Shown: positions 35,751 to 50,200 of the stretch, piece after piece | Numbering within the stretch: position 1 is the stretch's first letter | How the letters are laid out: the number at the start of each line of letters is the position of its first letter | Made by a program: the position numbers and the translations under genes | Source of the DNA: Calamus simplicifolius | Lineage: Eukaryota > Streptophyta > Magnoliopsida > Arecales > Arecaceae | Assembly: GCA_900491605.1 (NCBI GenBank) | Contig: UESW01004826.1 | Location: forward strand, 202,428 to 266,427 | DNA: 64,000 nt | Reading direction: 5' to 3' | The notes under the pieces: model-generated | What the model saw: only the letters and a program-made list of their open reading frames with translations | Database searches by the model: none | What the model was told of the DNA's origin: nothing

Positions 35751-35972
35751 TGTTATAATACTATCAATAACATGATGTCCATTAGTATTCCAAGAGAAAG
35801 TTATTCCAATAAGAGGTTATGTCTATTAGCATTACGTAAATGCTTATTAAAGTTGATGAATGTAATATCTTTTTCTATGCCTTTAAATAGATGGTATTCA
35901 CAATGAATAGAAAATATATTCCAATACTTTCTTAACCTCTTTGTTCTATTGTTACTCTTTAATTATATAACA
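35751..35972 (+). repeat. 3' LTR of the copia element
   Basis: The LTR is 222 bases with the same TGTTATA/TATAACA ends as the 5' LTR. A purine run (aaaaagagag) comes just before it. Some internal bases present in the 5' LTR are missing. Confidence 0.88.
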
Positions 35973-36880
35973 AGACATATCATTTACAATTATTTTATTA
36001 CATAATACATTTAGATAATAATCTTTTGTGTATATTACTTATGATCAGTGTATGGATTATTTTTCATTCCATTTAAACTACAATTGATGGATTAATAAAG
36101 TTGATATTAATTACCATCCAACCTGTCCAAAAGGTTATCAAGCATTTAAGTTTGGAAACCATTTTCGTTGACTTTCTATTTAATTTAGCCTGCCAAAGAT
36201 TTCATCAATTTAGACTTTTCAATACAATAATCAATCCAATATTTTTTTTAGAAAGCTGGCATCATCCATGTTCATGCCCTTGATATTGATGGGCATATTT
36301 ATGAGGACCCATACGTTTTACCGTACCATTTTCCCTCGGTATCCAAGTTTTGAAGAGCACCAACGGCTAAATCACGAGATTTATAACACAAAACTTATTT
36401 ACTCACGTATAATATAATTTCTATACGACTCATAATCCAGTTTAAATGACGTTGACTAATTGATCTTTGTAACTAAGATTATTTTCATATCATCGGGAAG
36501 AAACACAGAGTGACACGCTGCACAAGTTCTGGCTGTCATGAATTAAAATGTTTAGTTCTTAAAGGCTGAACCGAGGGAAATTTTTTTATTATTATCTTAT
36601 CCCTTCCAAAGAAAAGTTATAATCAAACCTTCATCAATCCGTTGCTTCGTAGTAATATAATTTAAATAGGTTATTTACTTCACCATATATGATTCATCCT
36701 TTGGAATGTATACAGCGTTTAGGTTTCATCATATTTATCATGAAATTAATTCTATGATTGACTGAATAGCGGTCTCTATGCTTTATCATACAAATTTTTA
36801 AATTTAAAATTAAATAATTTTATATTTTTATATTTAAATAAATTATATATTCGGATCTATTTGAGTTTACTTATGCTAAA
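35973..36880. other. Gene-free AT-rich stretch upstream of the U2AF-like gene
   Basis: No coding or repeat family was recognised. The part from 36780 to 36860 is extremely AT-rich. This interval is the likely upstream promoter region of the plus-strand gene. Confidence 0.4.
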
Positions 36881-36896
36881 GTAATGTGATATCTGT

Positions 36897-38279
36897 TTGT
36901 ATATAAAAAAAAACACAGAATATATTTGTATTTATATTTATATCTATATTTTGAGTCGCCGACTTCTTTATCGCGTCTTGGAGCATCGAGAGAGGGAGAG
37001 CGGCGGTGCGATTTAAAGGGCGACCCAACTGCCCAACCTTCCCTGGGTATCGATCACCATTTCCGCTCCCACGGTCGATCCTGGACGTCCATCTTCGCCC
37101 GAGCCGCAGCTGTGCTTCTGCGCTTCTATCCCCAATCGCTTCGCTCCTGGGGACCGTCTCGCTCTCTCCCTCACTCTCTCTCAGGCCGCTCCTCCTCTCG
37201 GAGACCTCTCAGGAGAGAAGCTACGATTCCACCCGCACGCCTCGCCCCAAGGTATATATATATCTCTCTCTCTCTCTCTCTCTCTCTCTCGGGTTCTTCC
37301 TTCTTCTCGTTGACGCAATACCCTAAATAGACAAGTCGCAGCTCTTTCAACGAGGGCTGAAGACTGGAGGCCTCCGGCCCCCTTTTAGATCGAATCGCAA
37401 GTAGGTTTTTGTTTTCGTGTATTGAATCGCTTCTCGAAGGATATTTAGGTTTCTTCTGGAGATTGGTGCCGCTTAGGTCCGGATGGGCGAATCTAGATTA
37501 AGCCATCAGTATTTCCGATGATATGTGCTCCGTTTTAGCTCTTCACCTCCGCTCTGTCCGAATCTGCGCCAATTGACACCCTAGCGCTGATGAGAATTGG
37601 TATAAGTATCTATTTTTCAGGAAACCATGAAGGGAGCAATCTTAAATGTTTGCCATCAATCTCTTCTCTATTTTGCTTTGGTATGGTTGAGAGCCTATGG
37701 CCTAAGTTTTGCTCCGTCCTGTAGGAAACTTCTCCTTGTTGTTGTCTGGTTCTGATTTCAATCATCGAGGACTAGTATGTGATGCGGCGTCTCCCTATCA
37801 TGTGCCCGAATGATCAAATTAGGATCTTGGCATACTTTTATATGTAGAGTAATAAAACTTTATTGAAATCGCCCTTTGATTTAGCACGGATGTATTCTAA
37901 GCCAGGTGCATTATCAATTTGCATGCCTTATTACATTTTCTTTGGTACCTATAGCTAATCATTGGCACATAACCTTGAACTGGTGTTCTAATTGTTATTT
38001 TTAAAGCTGAACTCACTAATGATTAGCGATGTCTTCAATCCCATGGTGCTACCTGACCCTCGCAACTCACCATTCAATTGTACAGGTTTCTTTGAAGAAC
38101 TTGCTGTCTCTGGTCAGATTTAAACGCTTGGAGCCTTTTTTTTCCCCTGTAATATCGTCTGTGGCGGTATATCAAGAAACATAGAAAATGCACAATTTTC
38201 ACATATATCACTGGCTGTAAAGGGGGATTGTTGCTGTTGTGAATTGACTACTGGCGTATGACTTTTATACCGGAACAAA
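36897..38279 (+). promoter_or_regulatory. Probable promoter, 5' UTR and leader intron of the U2AF-like gene
   Basis: A TATA-like 'tatataaaa' lies near 36900. GC-rich, pyrimidine-rich sequence follows at 36960-37250, as in a plant 5' UTR, ending at a good donor (CCAAG|GTATAT at 37251/37252). Next comes a (TA)n(TC)n microsatellite (37253-37290). Acceptor candidates are tatttttcag ending at 37620 and attgtacag near 38085. The exact leader splicing was not settled. Confidence 0.45.
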
Positions 38280-41200
38280 ATGAGTAGAACAGAAAGGAGC
38301 AAAGAGGTTCATAGGAGGAACTCGAACGAAGGAACTGCAGCTCGTACGCGACCTCTCAGCTTTGAGGAGATTATGTCGAGACGAAGAAAGAAACTCACAG
38401 CTGGCACGGAAGAAGCCAGTGGATTGAGGGAGCCATCTGCAAAACATGATGCCAAAGGTGCCTCAGATCTTGCAAACCTGATGAGGCCCACAAGAGCACA
38501 AAGGTTCCGAAAGATACAGTGAAAGGGAGCACTAGGAGGATGGAAGAGACGGTCTCTAGAAGGGAGGGAGATCGGTTAGAAGGGAGCTCCAGGAAGATGG
38601 AAGATTTGGCCTCTAAAAGGGAGGGAGACCGGTTAGAAGGTAAAGAGAAGGGAAGGCTTGATGATAAAGCTAACATTAAGGCGAAGTCCAGCTATAGTAA
38701 GAGTGGTGGTGATAGAAAGATCAAAACTGAAAAACAGAGCCACTATAGGAGCAGAACTGGTGACCGGTTGGAAGCTGATTCTGAGAAAGAATTTGAAAAG
38801 AAACGGCCCAAAGATAAAGTGGACAAAGACAAAGGTGAGGAGAGAGACAGAAAGCCAAAAGTGGAGGGAAAAAGAAGGCACCATGGTTATAATGATGGAA
38901 GAAGTAGATCAGAGATTGATGGCTCCAATTTGAAGAAGCATAATTCTGGAAGATCACGAGATGAGTATTCAGAAAGAAATGATAGGAAGAAAGAGCTTTC
39001 AAAACCTTATCATGAAGAGCGGAAGTCAAAAAGGAGAAGGTCTAGGAGCCGGGAGTATGAACGAGAGCGAGACAAGAGGTCTGTGTCATTGTCACCTAGA
39101 GCAAACAAACGATCGCATGTTGGATGGGATTATGAAGAGTCATCATTCCCATCATTCAAAGACAAGTCAAGAAGGAAGTATTCTGATGGTGACAAACAGA
39201 GAACTTCTGGAAACAGTGGATATGCTGGTGGCCAGTACCGCAAACATGGGAGTGGGCTTGGTGGCTACTCACCAAGGAAGAGAAGAACTGAGGCAGCAGT
39301 TAGGACTCCCTCTCCAACTATTCGTTCCCCAGAAAAGAAAAATGCCACATGGGATCAGCCTCCTCCAGGAGCAAACATGCTGGTTTTGGATCTGCACTTG
39401 CCAATTTCCAGTCATCTATCATTCCTGCCACAACAAAATCCCAGCCTCTAACTTTGAAAGAGTCTGTGTCAATAGCTATAAATGCATCCGTTGATTCTGT
39501 TCAGCTAACACAGGCAACCCGTCCCATGAGAAGGCTTTATATAGAAAATTTACCACCATCAGCCTCTGAGAAAACTGTGATTGCTTGCCTTAATGATTTC
39601 TTTCTCTCATCTGGTATTAATCGTATCCAAGGAACCGATCCATGCATCAGCTGTCTAGTAAGTGCATATTTTAATTGCAAACAAGTCATCTCTTCTTTAC
39701 CTTTAGAATTCATTGTGTGAGGAAGCTTTGTTGTTGGTCCAGTCATCATCCTCATGTTATTTCTACTGCAGATAAACAAAGAGAAGTGCCAGGCTCTTGT
39801 TGAATTTCTCACACCGGAGGATGCTACAGCAGCTATTTCTTTTGATGGCAGATCTCTATCTGGATCTATTCTCAAAATCAGGCGCCCTAAAGATTTTGTC
39901 GATGCAGCAGTAAGATTTCTAATCATGTCCATCCTTTTATTATTGTCGTTGATACATGCTGTATTATGTAATTGGATTAGAACATCAATATATTTTTCTG
40001 GTGCAAATGCTGATTGTGTATCTTTTTTCCTGGTTTTTTTGGCTTCTGGTTTTTCCCATGTTCCTTCTCTTGGTTCAAAGATTCAAACACTGATTTTGAT
40101 TTTTTTAAATAATTTTCATATGTGTGCTCCAGTTTCCATGCCCATATTCTTTTTTCATTTGACAAATACGGATGATGGCAAGTTACAATCAGTGAAGCAT
40201 ATTGGTGTATTATTGTTGGGGATGGACAAAATTCCTTGGTCTAGATCCGATGCGATGTCGAGTAATTTGCCATCTTTGCATTGTTTACCATGTTGAAGTT
40301 GGAGTATGTTGTTTTTGTTTTGTAGTAGTAGTTGTTGTTATGCATCCCTTTTACATATCTTTTGAGTTGCTAATTAATATTATTTCTTTTTTAAGAAAAT
40401 TTTCTATGGCTGATACTGCATTGTACTTTGATGTTTTAAAAGATGCTGATGCAAGAAATAATTCGTTGCTAACAGACAATTGAAGATGTTTTCACAGCAA
40501 GACTGCTTTTTGCAGAACAAGCAATTTTGTGTTGTAAAAGCCTATATGGAATAACCAGAACCATCTGGCCTTTCCTAACTATTTGTGTTGGATCTAAAAG
40601 TCTATAAAAATTTATAAGTAAATTGTCATTATATCACGAGAAAGGTGGAAGATCATTGGATTATCTTATGCAAAGATGTAAGGTTAACGTCCTTAGACGG
40701 GCATGGGAGTTATTATATGCTCTAGTATAAGAGCAGTATTATGTCTCATAAATATAACGGTCCTTTAAAGTCAATATTAGTGGCTGACCCTGATTTGCGT
40801 CTAAACATAAAATTTGCAACTTATCATTGTGCCATATTTCATTTTTAAAGGATCTGATAGAGTTTTACGCTGGCTGTCAGCTACCTAACGCAACCCGTCT
40901 TCTTTATATACTTCAGTTAGAAAGAGCGATCTTTTAACAATCCATGGTAAGGATAGAGATAGAGGTAGACCTAAACTAATATGGAAAGAAATAATTAAAA
41001 AAGATATAATTATTTATAATTTGAATGTCGAGTCAGTCCTAAATAGAGTAGAGTGAAGGAAGCAGAGATTCATGTAGTCGACCCCATGCAGTTGGGAAAA
41101 GGCTTAGATGAGTTGAGTTGAGTTGAGAGTTGTATCATTGTGCCATATATCCGAGACCTTTTTTATTCATTAGGTCATCTGCCATATATGATTTTAAGAT

Positions 41201-44200
41201 AAAGACTTGCCATCTTTTTACGCAAACGAGGGACCGACCCTTATCAAGCATAACCTGGTTCCTTTTGTTCATGCAAGAGATTCTTCTATGTTGTATAATT
41301 TTTCGTTTTAACACTTTTTGCAAGAATTAGGCATGAAAAGATTCCATTTTTTGTAATCTGTCATCTTGCACACAGTTAAATTCAAAAGTTTGGATAATTT
41401 CTATGTAGTCCTTTATACAACATCATTTTGACCATCATCTTTCAAAAAAAGGACTTAATATCTTTAAAAATATCGTTGGTTAATTTATCAGACTTCCTCT
41501 AGCACTGCTTGTTGCAGAGTTTAAATCAAACAAGGATATCATTATGTGTAGCTGGGATATTTATATGAATGATCATATGCAATATGACTAGTTCTCATTT
41601 AAATTTTGGGTGCGGATTCCTTGAGTTTGTCTTAATCCTTTTCTACAACATCATATTTGACCATCATCTCCCAAAAAAATCAATACTTTTGAGCAATATT
41701 TTTCCATATACAACAACATCAATACCTTTGAGAAATTACTTAATATCTTTCAAAAATATTGTTGGTTAATTAAATCAATATTTTAGATTTTAGCTTGTTG
41801 CAGAGTTTAAATCAAACAAGAAGATCATTATGTGTAGCTGGGATAATTTATTTGAATGATCATATGCAATATGGTTGTTCTCATTTTTCAATGCTTGTGA
41901 CTGTTTCTTCATTTTCATGGTATGGGACCCATTAAGTCTAGTAGGAACTAATTACTGTTTGTATAGAAAAAATTCCTTAGCCTATCTATAGTCATGATGT
42001 TCTCAATTGGTAGTCATAGTCATTGCTGGTTCACTTGGTTACCATTCATCTGTACCATGAGGACTAGAACTAGAAAAATGCTGCCACGGTTGTCAGTGTG
42101 TTTTGCAGTTTAATTGAGCTCAGAATGCTTTGGTAGCTTCTTTCTGACCTAATTACATGGCTATGTAATGCATGTATATCATGCTTTTTCTCTAAGCTTT
42201 TATTGTCAAACCCTTAATTTATTCAGTATCTGCTCTCTATGAATGAAAAAACATGAATGAAAAAAAGTACGCAAATGACTAAATACTCCGAAAAATGGAG
42301 AAACTGCTTTATTTTTATTTACTGCTGTTTCTTAACTTTTACAATTTTCATCCTAACATTCAAGAGTGAAATGTGGAAGCATGTCTCATGCTATAGCTTG
42401 GTGCTGTCAAGATAATGTGCTTCATTCTAATTTCTTACCACTCCTTGCATCTTGAAAGATGACTAAAGATTGCCTTACAAGCTTCTCAGAAAATATGCGC
42501 TATGCCATAGTTTAGTGTTTCTCAAAATGATTGTCTATCCTATTGCAACTCACAACTCTTTGCACCTTGAAAGACTGAAGATTGTTCTCTAGGCTTCTCA
42601 CAGCAACTATTTTTTCAATTGCACTAGTTTTGGTTTGTGCAAGACATGATATCTTTGTATTCTTAGGTGAAATCTTATCTGACAATCATATTGAAATGTC
42701 TTTTAAATAGGGTGTTTTTATTGGGTGTGTCATAATTCACATTCAGGATCGTGACAAAGCAAGGATTATGTAAAGAAGACATCCAGGTGTAGTGCAATGC
42801 TGATGATTGCTGCTTATTTTCAGATCTAATTTCTGGTGGCTGATTTTGACTTGGTAGAGTCCTTTTTTGTGACTCATTCCATGACGTTTTGCTTTAATTT
42901 AATAGCAAATTTTACAAAGTGATATTAGATGAAATGTTTAAAATCTGGCTGGCATTTTTGCACCACTTGAGGGTATCGTATCACAAGGGTCCAATTAATG
43001 AATTTAACTAAGTATTTTATTTGTCTATATTGCTAAAAGAAAAGGCATCCAGTTTATCTATCATTCATCTGGAATTGTGCCCCAGGCATTTAGGTCATGG
43101 ATTATGATGACTTGCTGTCATTAATGCAAAAAATTCTGGTGTGGTAGTGGTGGTTGTAATATATGTCAGTTATGATGTATTTTTGTTTTCACTGCATATG
43201 TGGTATGCAAGCGTCTTTGAAAGTATCAATGGCAATGATGCCGTGGAAGATTCCTTTAGTGCTTTATTATCTATAGCCATGCTATAGCCTTTCTCCTAGC
43301 TTCTGTCATTGGGACTCTTCTGTTCAGACTGTTCTCTGTATGTTAAGATTTTGCTTTAAAACAATAATATTTTTTCAGCATTAGGTTTGAGATGGAGTAG
43401 TAGTTTAGCAATTCAGGAAAGTAAACAAACTTTCAATTGCCTATCATCCTTTCCTAGTTTCCTGCAAGAGGTACATAACTATCCTAAGCATTACTTTGAC
43501 TAAGGCTTGAGGCTGCTTGTCTTTATCTGGAATATAAATTAATTGGATGTGATATATGAATCAGTTTAAGTAACCCAACCATACTGACCTTTTTCTTTGA
43601 GATCTATCTAAAGTTAACCTTATAGATTCATTTAGTGGTTCTCCTTTTCTTTAAGAAATAATCTTAACTAAATTTTGCCAGCTGAACATATCTCAATATT
43701 GGTTGCTTGGGCTTGGTAGGGATAATTTAGCTCTTGTGATTTAGTTCTGTTTTTGTCCCCTAGATATCTAGATTCCTTGACAGTTGATTCTTGTTGATGA
43801 TGTTAAAAAAACAGGTGGTGGAATGCCTGCCAATAGTCCATTATTAAAGGAAGTCTCTAGATGTGCTTCATATTTTGTATTCTCATACCTTCTCTACCGG
43901 TAACTTCCTCAATGAGGCTATTCTCTCATTTGTTCTGGACTAATACCTCATCTTCTGTGAACTTTGTTAACAAATCTGCTCAATGTTAGAGTTGCACTGA
44001 ACAAACACAAATGTAATCTCTGTGCCTGCTGTTTTTGTCCTGCATTTCATATGCTCCATTATGCCTCTTAAACTCCGAAGTGGCCCAGTGCTAGATACAC
44101 TTACAAGTTACATGATATGGCGCTTGTTGCTTGCATGTGTCTGGTCGTTTCATACCCAACATATGCATTATGTGCCTGAGCATGCCTGCTGGTTTTCAGT

Positions 44201-47200
44201 AACATGATATGATGCTTGTTGCTTGCATGTGTCTGATTAAGCGTATGCACCATGTGCCTGAGCATGCCTGCAAGTTTTCTGCTTGTGTCAAGTTTTTCAC
44301 AAATGTGCACTCTGTTCGAGTGCTATAATTTTTTTATAGTACCACAGCACTTTTGAAATCCTGACGTGGCAAAGGGCTGGATGCCCAGAGGTATTGTTGG
44401 TTGCCTGCATGCATTGACTTTAGAAGAGGTCAACTTTGAGCATAATGGAGATTGGATTGGAACAGTTGGATCATTTTCACGTGATCATTGCCAATCTGAT
44501 CGTGATTAGAAATCTCATGCAGCAGACATTGGTGAATCTTTTAGTTTGTGGATTTCTATTGATATTCATTCACAGATGCTTTAAGTTGAAAAAAGGAGCT
44601 TTGATTTATGATGAATGTAGTTGTCATTTATGTTGGAACTCCGGTATAGTATGTAGTTGTCATTTATGATATTCATTCACAGTTCCATTCATCAAATCAA
44701 TTCACAATCTTCCATATATCTTCTGTTCTCTATATCTGATAATCTCCATGCATATAACTTCTGTTTTCTATATCTGATAATCTCCATGCATATAACTTCT
44801 GTTTTCTATATCTGATAATCTCCATGCACGCATGGTAGTAAATGAAAGCGACAATATCAAAGTGTTGCCTTGAAGTCTATTGGACATGTTAAGTAGTAGT
44901 ATTCTGATGGAAGAATTGGATAGATACATTGTGCTAGTTTGATGGGAGAGATTCAAAGAATATAGATTCAATTTGTTGTACATTGGGATTATTTACATGA
45001 AAGCTGTGTGTATGCAAATTTGAAATCAGCAAATCAAAAGGTTGATATGTGGGTTGAAAATGATTTCTAAAGGTTAAATTTATTTTTTATCAATATATTA
45101 TTGCAAATTAAATTAGAGAACTGCTAATAGACAGAAATTTTCCAACCTGCTCAGTTGAGTCATTAACATATGTTGTCTTAACCATTGTGACCAACACAAA
45201 GTTTTAAAGTTATCATGCTATCTAGATTTATATAATATTAGAGGGTATTGCGCTATGGAAGGAAAGGTGGTATGCTTGAATGCCTCAACAACGTTGAAAG
45301 CATGATGCGTAAATCATTCTGATTCACCTGAAAGCAATCTCTTTTTGCTATCCAAATTAATATGAAATTTATGTGTATATATGTATGCATGTACTTGTGT
45401 GTATATAGATGCATATAATATATTTGATGCTGTGGATAATATTCTTCTTTGTTGATGCTTTGAAGACATAGCACTTCTTGGTTCCATGTCTTGTCAAAGT
45501 TTCTAGACTATATGGTATTCCAACTTTAGGTTCTCAAGTACTTAAACGGTTCATTCTATTCTTGATTGCTCAGGCCTCTTTGTTTGGTGACCTTCTCTAT
45601 CAGTAGCGATCTTGCTATGTGGTGCATGGACAGGCATGATTTTGTAACAATAATACTAATATACTCTGGTTTACCTTATGGAGTCCTCTTTTTTCTGTGC
45701 TCATTTCATCATTTTGGGGAGTAAGATTTAAAGTGATTGAGATTCTTTTCATGCCATGAACAATAGGAATCAAAAATAAACAATAAATAATACTTAATAT
45801 GTAATACGAACAAACATGTATATATGCTTTTATATGTAATGAGAATAATATGAATTGAATAAAATTATATATATGATGCACTTTACCGATTTACGAACAT
45901 ACTGATGTTATGTTTCTAAAACTATTTTTCCTCGTATTGCTAGAGAACAATAAGTAGTTCAAAAAAGAACTTGTCTTATATACAAGGGATGCGTAGACAG
46001 ATGTATATGATAGCTATGGTCTATCAATATCACCTTCCAATTATTTTAAATTATTCTTAATTTTTAATATATTATTTTGTGCTTAGTTAAAGTTTGAACC
46101 CTTCTGTAGGGGTTTAGATTGGATAAACTTTTAAGATCCCCGAACATCTATAGAAGTTGGGATAAAGCAATTTAATTCTAAGTTTCTTGGTCCCCCTTTA
46201 TATAAGTATAGATTGATGATTTATTAGAAAAGCTTTGTTTATGCGTGTCCACTGTTTTTTATGATCTCGATTATTAAAGATCCAAACTTAACCTTTTTTT
46301 TGAAAAAAAATGAAGACAATAAAGAAAAATACCTTATTCTTGTTTGGCCTTCTCATAGTTGGGTCAATAGTGACAATGTGATACAATATCAACTCTTGTT
46401 GGCTTGCATAATATGCTGGTGCTTAGCAAGGCTTGATATGACTGAGACCTTGTGTGCAGGGGTTGTATTTCACCAGTATGACCAAAATTATTTCTATATT
46501 ATTGGTGCAATATGTATCGATACTTTAGCTTTATCCTGTCAAGATTGTCCTATAAAGCCTCTTTGTCAGATCTTTTATATAAGAATTTATGAAACACAAC
46601 CCTAAGATTTTGTTTGCAATGCCATGACGTTCTTAACTGAAACTGGCATTAAGTCCAGGGTTCTCAAGAACTGTGTTAATCCAACATTGCTCATATTTTT
46701 CTTTACATTTTAGCAGGATTCTTATGGGATGTGGCTATGTTAATTTTTTCATGGAATGGGATGCAATGCCATTCCATCCAATCCTAATGGTTGGAATAGG
46801 CGATGTATCATAATGTGTCGATTAGGATGCTGAGACAATGGTGGGACAGTTACTTGTTCCTTCATCATGCTAGTTTTGAAACAATGAATTTAGAATAACT
46901 TTTACCAAAGCAATTAGGAGTTTATTTGAATTAAATAATTTAATTAAGTACCAATACAAATTGGCTTACAACAAGAAGTTACTGAGGATTTTGGGTCTCT
47001 ACTGAATAATTGTTAAGATTAAATCAAAATTTGTCAGCTAATCATCAGAGTTTTTCAAGCATCTCTCTTCTCCTATTCAAGAGTGTTTTCCTACTTGGTG
47101 GTCATGATGGGTGCCATACTATGTGTTTGCTCAAAGTAGCTTTACAATAGTTGTTCTGTGTGCTTTTTTTTTTTTGATCCCATATTAGCTTGTTCTGCAC

Positions 47201-50200
47201 ATGCCACTGTAATTGTCAGTAAATATTGTGCAGTATCAGTGAGTACTGGTGAGTATATATAAATGAAATCTAACTTCGTGTTTAGATTAGTTCCCTCATT
47301 GGCCATTGCCATGAATAAAAATGTTCTATTTGAACAATAATAATGGCCATTGCCATGAACAAAAATGTTCTATTTGAACAATAACGAAGCTTGGCAGTGC
47401 AATAATGAGTGCGCCATTTTGATTTCTTTGCTTAAACAAAATTAGAAAGCATGACCATTTTAGAAAGCTAGACATGGTTGAAAAGTAACTTGAAGTCCCA
47501 TACGCCACTTCTTTTCTGGTGGCTTGTATTAGGCATGCGTTTTTTAATAGAAGTGCTTGCAGTATATATCTTTCCTGTTGATTCTATTCTTTGTTTTTGA
47601 TAAAGAATTTGATGTTTAAACTATGGTTTTAGGTCCTGATGGGACATCCCATGGGATGCTGGGATGGATTGCCATCCTAAGTTTTGGGTAGTATCATCTT
47701 ACCATCGTCTTAGCATCCCAATTGGTGCATGTTGAAAACACCCCTGTCCCAAGTGTTGGGATGGCGGGGTGGCGGCATTTTCTGTTTCATGAAGAAATTG
47801 GGATTGCCGCATCTCATGGGATTTAAAACCTTGGTTAACTACAAAAAAATTATTTTAATGGTTCTGTGTCTTTCTAGATGATTATGCCTTTGCTTAGTGA
47901 ACCGTTTCTAATGATAACTTTTTTTCCTTCCCCTAATCACTACTTTGATGTAGTCATTATTAAGTATGCTAGATGAAGCACCATGTCCTATAATCAAATA
48001 ATTTGACTTTTGAGATTAATGTTCTAGCTGCATTACCAGTTGACAAGCTGCTGAATGGAGAGTTCATGAGTCCTAGGTTAACTGGTTAGAGGATTGCTAA
48101 TAGTATTTACTGTTTGCAACAAGTTCAGACAGACTAGCCATGCTAGGAAAAAGCATAGACCAGCCATGTTAGGAAAAAAGCATGGAAAGTGATATGCAAA
48201 CCAAAAGTTGAAGATTTGTGGAAATGCTATTGAAGAGGCGAACGAAAAAAATGGTATCAAATGGAGAACATATTAAGTGCTGTAAAAACAATTATGGAAC
48301 ATGTGAACCATGTCAGAGTAGTTTTCATATTATTCTTAACATACATAAATGCAATTTTTCACTACCACTCTTTTTTCCTTGAACATTTTTCAGTTATAGA
48401 AAACTTGGTGGTGGAATGAGAAAATTCAATTATCGGTTAAAGCTAAAATAGAGTTCTATAAAAAACTATTTAAATATAAGTATAGAGAAATATATGAAGA
48501 CTATAAAATGGTTAAGAAATAAGTTAAAAAGATGGCATAAGAGACTAAATTAAGGTATATGATAAATTATATTGTAAGAAATTAAAGACGGAAAGAAAGA
48601 TATATATAGAATTGTAAGACTGAGAGAAAGAAAAACTATAGATATGATTTAGGTTAAATGCATCAAAGAAAATGATAAAAAAGTTTTGGTTAAGGAGGTT
48701 GGATCAAAGAAAGATGGTGAAGCTATTTTAATAAATTATTAAATGAAAATCATGTAGATAATTTAGGATGCCTTACTAGTTCTATTAAGAAGAAATATAA
48801 TTAGGATATCTAAGCTAAAAGAGGTTACAAAAAAGATAAAATTAAGAATAGTGGGATTTGACAAATTTTCATTGAGGTTTGAAGATGTTTAGAGGATGCA
48901 GAAGTGACTTGGGTAACAAATTTATTTAATAAGATTTTAGAGATTAAGAAGACGCATGATGAATGGAGGAAGAGCATATAATACCGATTTATCATAATAA
49001 AAGACATTCAAAACTGCTCTAATTGTTATAATATTAAACTTATAAATTATATTATGAAACTTTGAAAGAGGGTAATTAAGTATATATTAAGATATATTAT
49101 AAGAATAATCAATTTGGTTTTATATTAGGAAGGTCGACCATGGATGTTATTTTTCTTCTTAAAAGGTTAATGAAGTATAGAGAATAGATAATCTTATGGT
49201 TTTTATCGATTTAAAGAAAGTATAAAATAAAATTCCTAGAAAAGTTTTATAGTGGCCATTAGAAAAGAAAGAAGCACTCGCTTGATATATGAATGTAGTA
49301 AAGGACATGTATGATGGAGTAGTTAATAGTATAAGAATTATTGATGATAATACTAATGAATTTTCAATTACGGTATGTTGATACTATAAATTTGTTCTTA
49401 GTTCTTATCTTTTTGCATTAATTATGGGCAGGCTTACTAGGCATATTTAGGATAATATTTCATAGTTCATGTTATTCGCAGATGATATAGTACTAGTCGA
49501 TGAAATTAAGATTGGGGTTAATCGTAAGTTAGAATTATAGAGAAATGCATTAAAATTTAAAAGTTTTAGATTAAGTAAGATAAAGAGAGAATACATGAAA
49601 TGTAATTTTAGTATAATTGGAAATAGAAATGAATGTAGAGTAAAAATTGAAAATCATAAAGTTCCTAAAGTTGATCATTTTCTATATTTAGGATCAATTA
49701 TTTATAAGAAAAAAGATATTAAGGATGATGTTGTACATAAGATTAAAGCAAGTGGGATGAAATGAAAAAAGTGCAATTAAAATATTATGTGATCGTAAAA
49801 TCTATCAAGCCGAAAGAAATATTTTTAAAAGATAACAATAAGATTGGCTATGCTTTATGGTATGAAGCATACAGAAAATTATATGCATACAAGATTAATG
49901 TGGCTGAAATGAGAATGTTGAGATGAATGTCTAACAATACATGAAAAGATAAAATAAAAAAAATGAAGTTATTTGTAAAAAGATAGAGATAGCAACAATT
50001 GAGGACAAATTAAAAGGACGATTTAAATGATTTGGACATTTGCAATGTAAACTTAGCGATGTACCGGTGCGAAGGAGTGATTTGATACATGTAAAAAGGT
50101 GAAAGTAGACTAAAAATTATATGAGAAAAAGTGGTAAAGAAAAATTTGAAATCTTTGCATCTTAGGGAAAATGATTCAAAACCGAGCAGAATGGAGCAAA

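Larger units (their letters stand above)
29765..35972 (+). mobile_element. Ty1/copia LTR retrotransposon, heavily decayed
   Basis: 5' LTR 29765-30013 and 3' LTR 35751-35972 both start TGTTATA and end TATAACA. Flanking five-base sequences are ATACA and AGACA, probably a target duplication with one change. Between them lie gag (about 30775-31640), protease (about 32040-32120), integrase (about 32440-33400), RT (about 34000-34880 with YADDL at about 34521) and RNase H (about 34890-35240), in copia order. Many stops and frame changes are present. A Tourist MITE (30143-30634) and several short tandem duplications add to the damage. Confidence 0.9.

Noticed and set aside
38450..38522. A short intron explaining the first U2AF-like frame break
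   Set aside because: No GT-AG pair near the break restores frame with a believable intron length; a one-base shift is simpler.
46261..46605. 114-residue plus-strand open frame in intron 2
   Set aside because: AT-rich intron with no splice or domain support; length is within chance.
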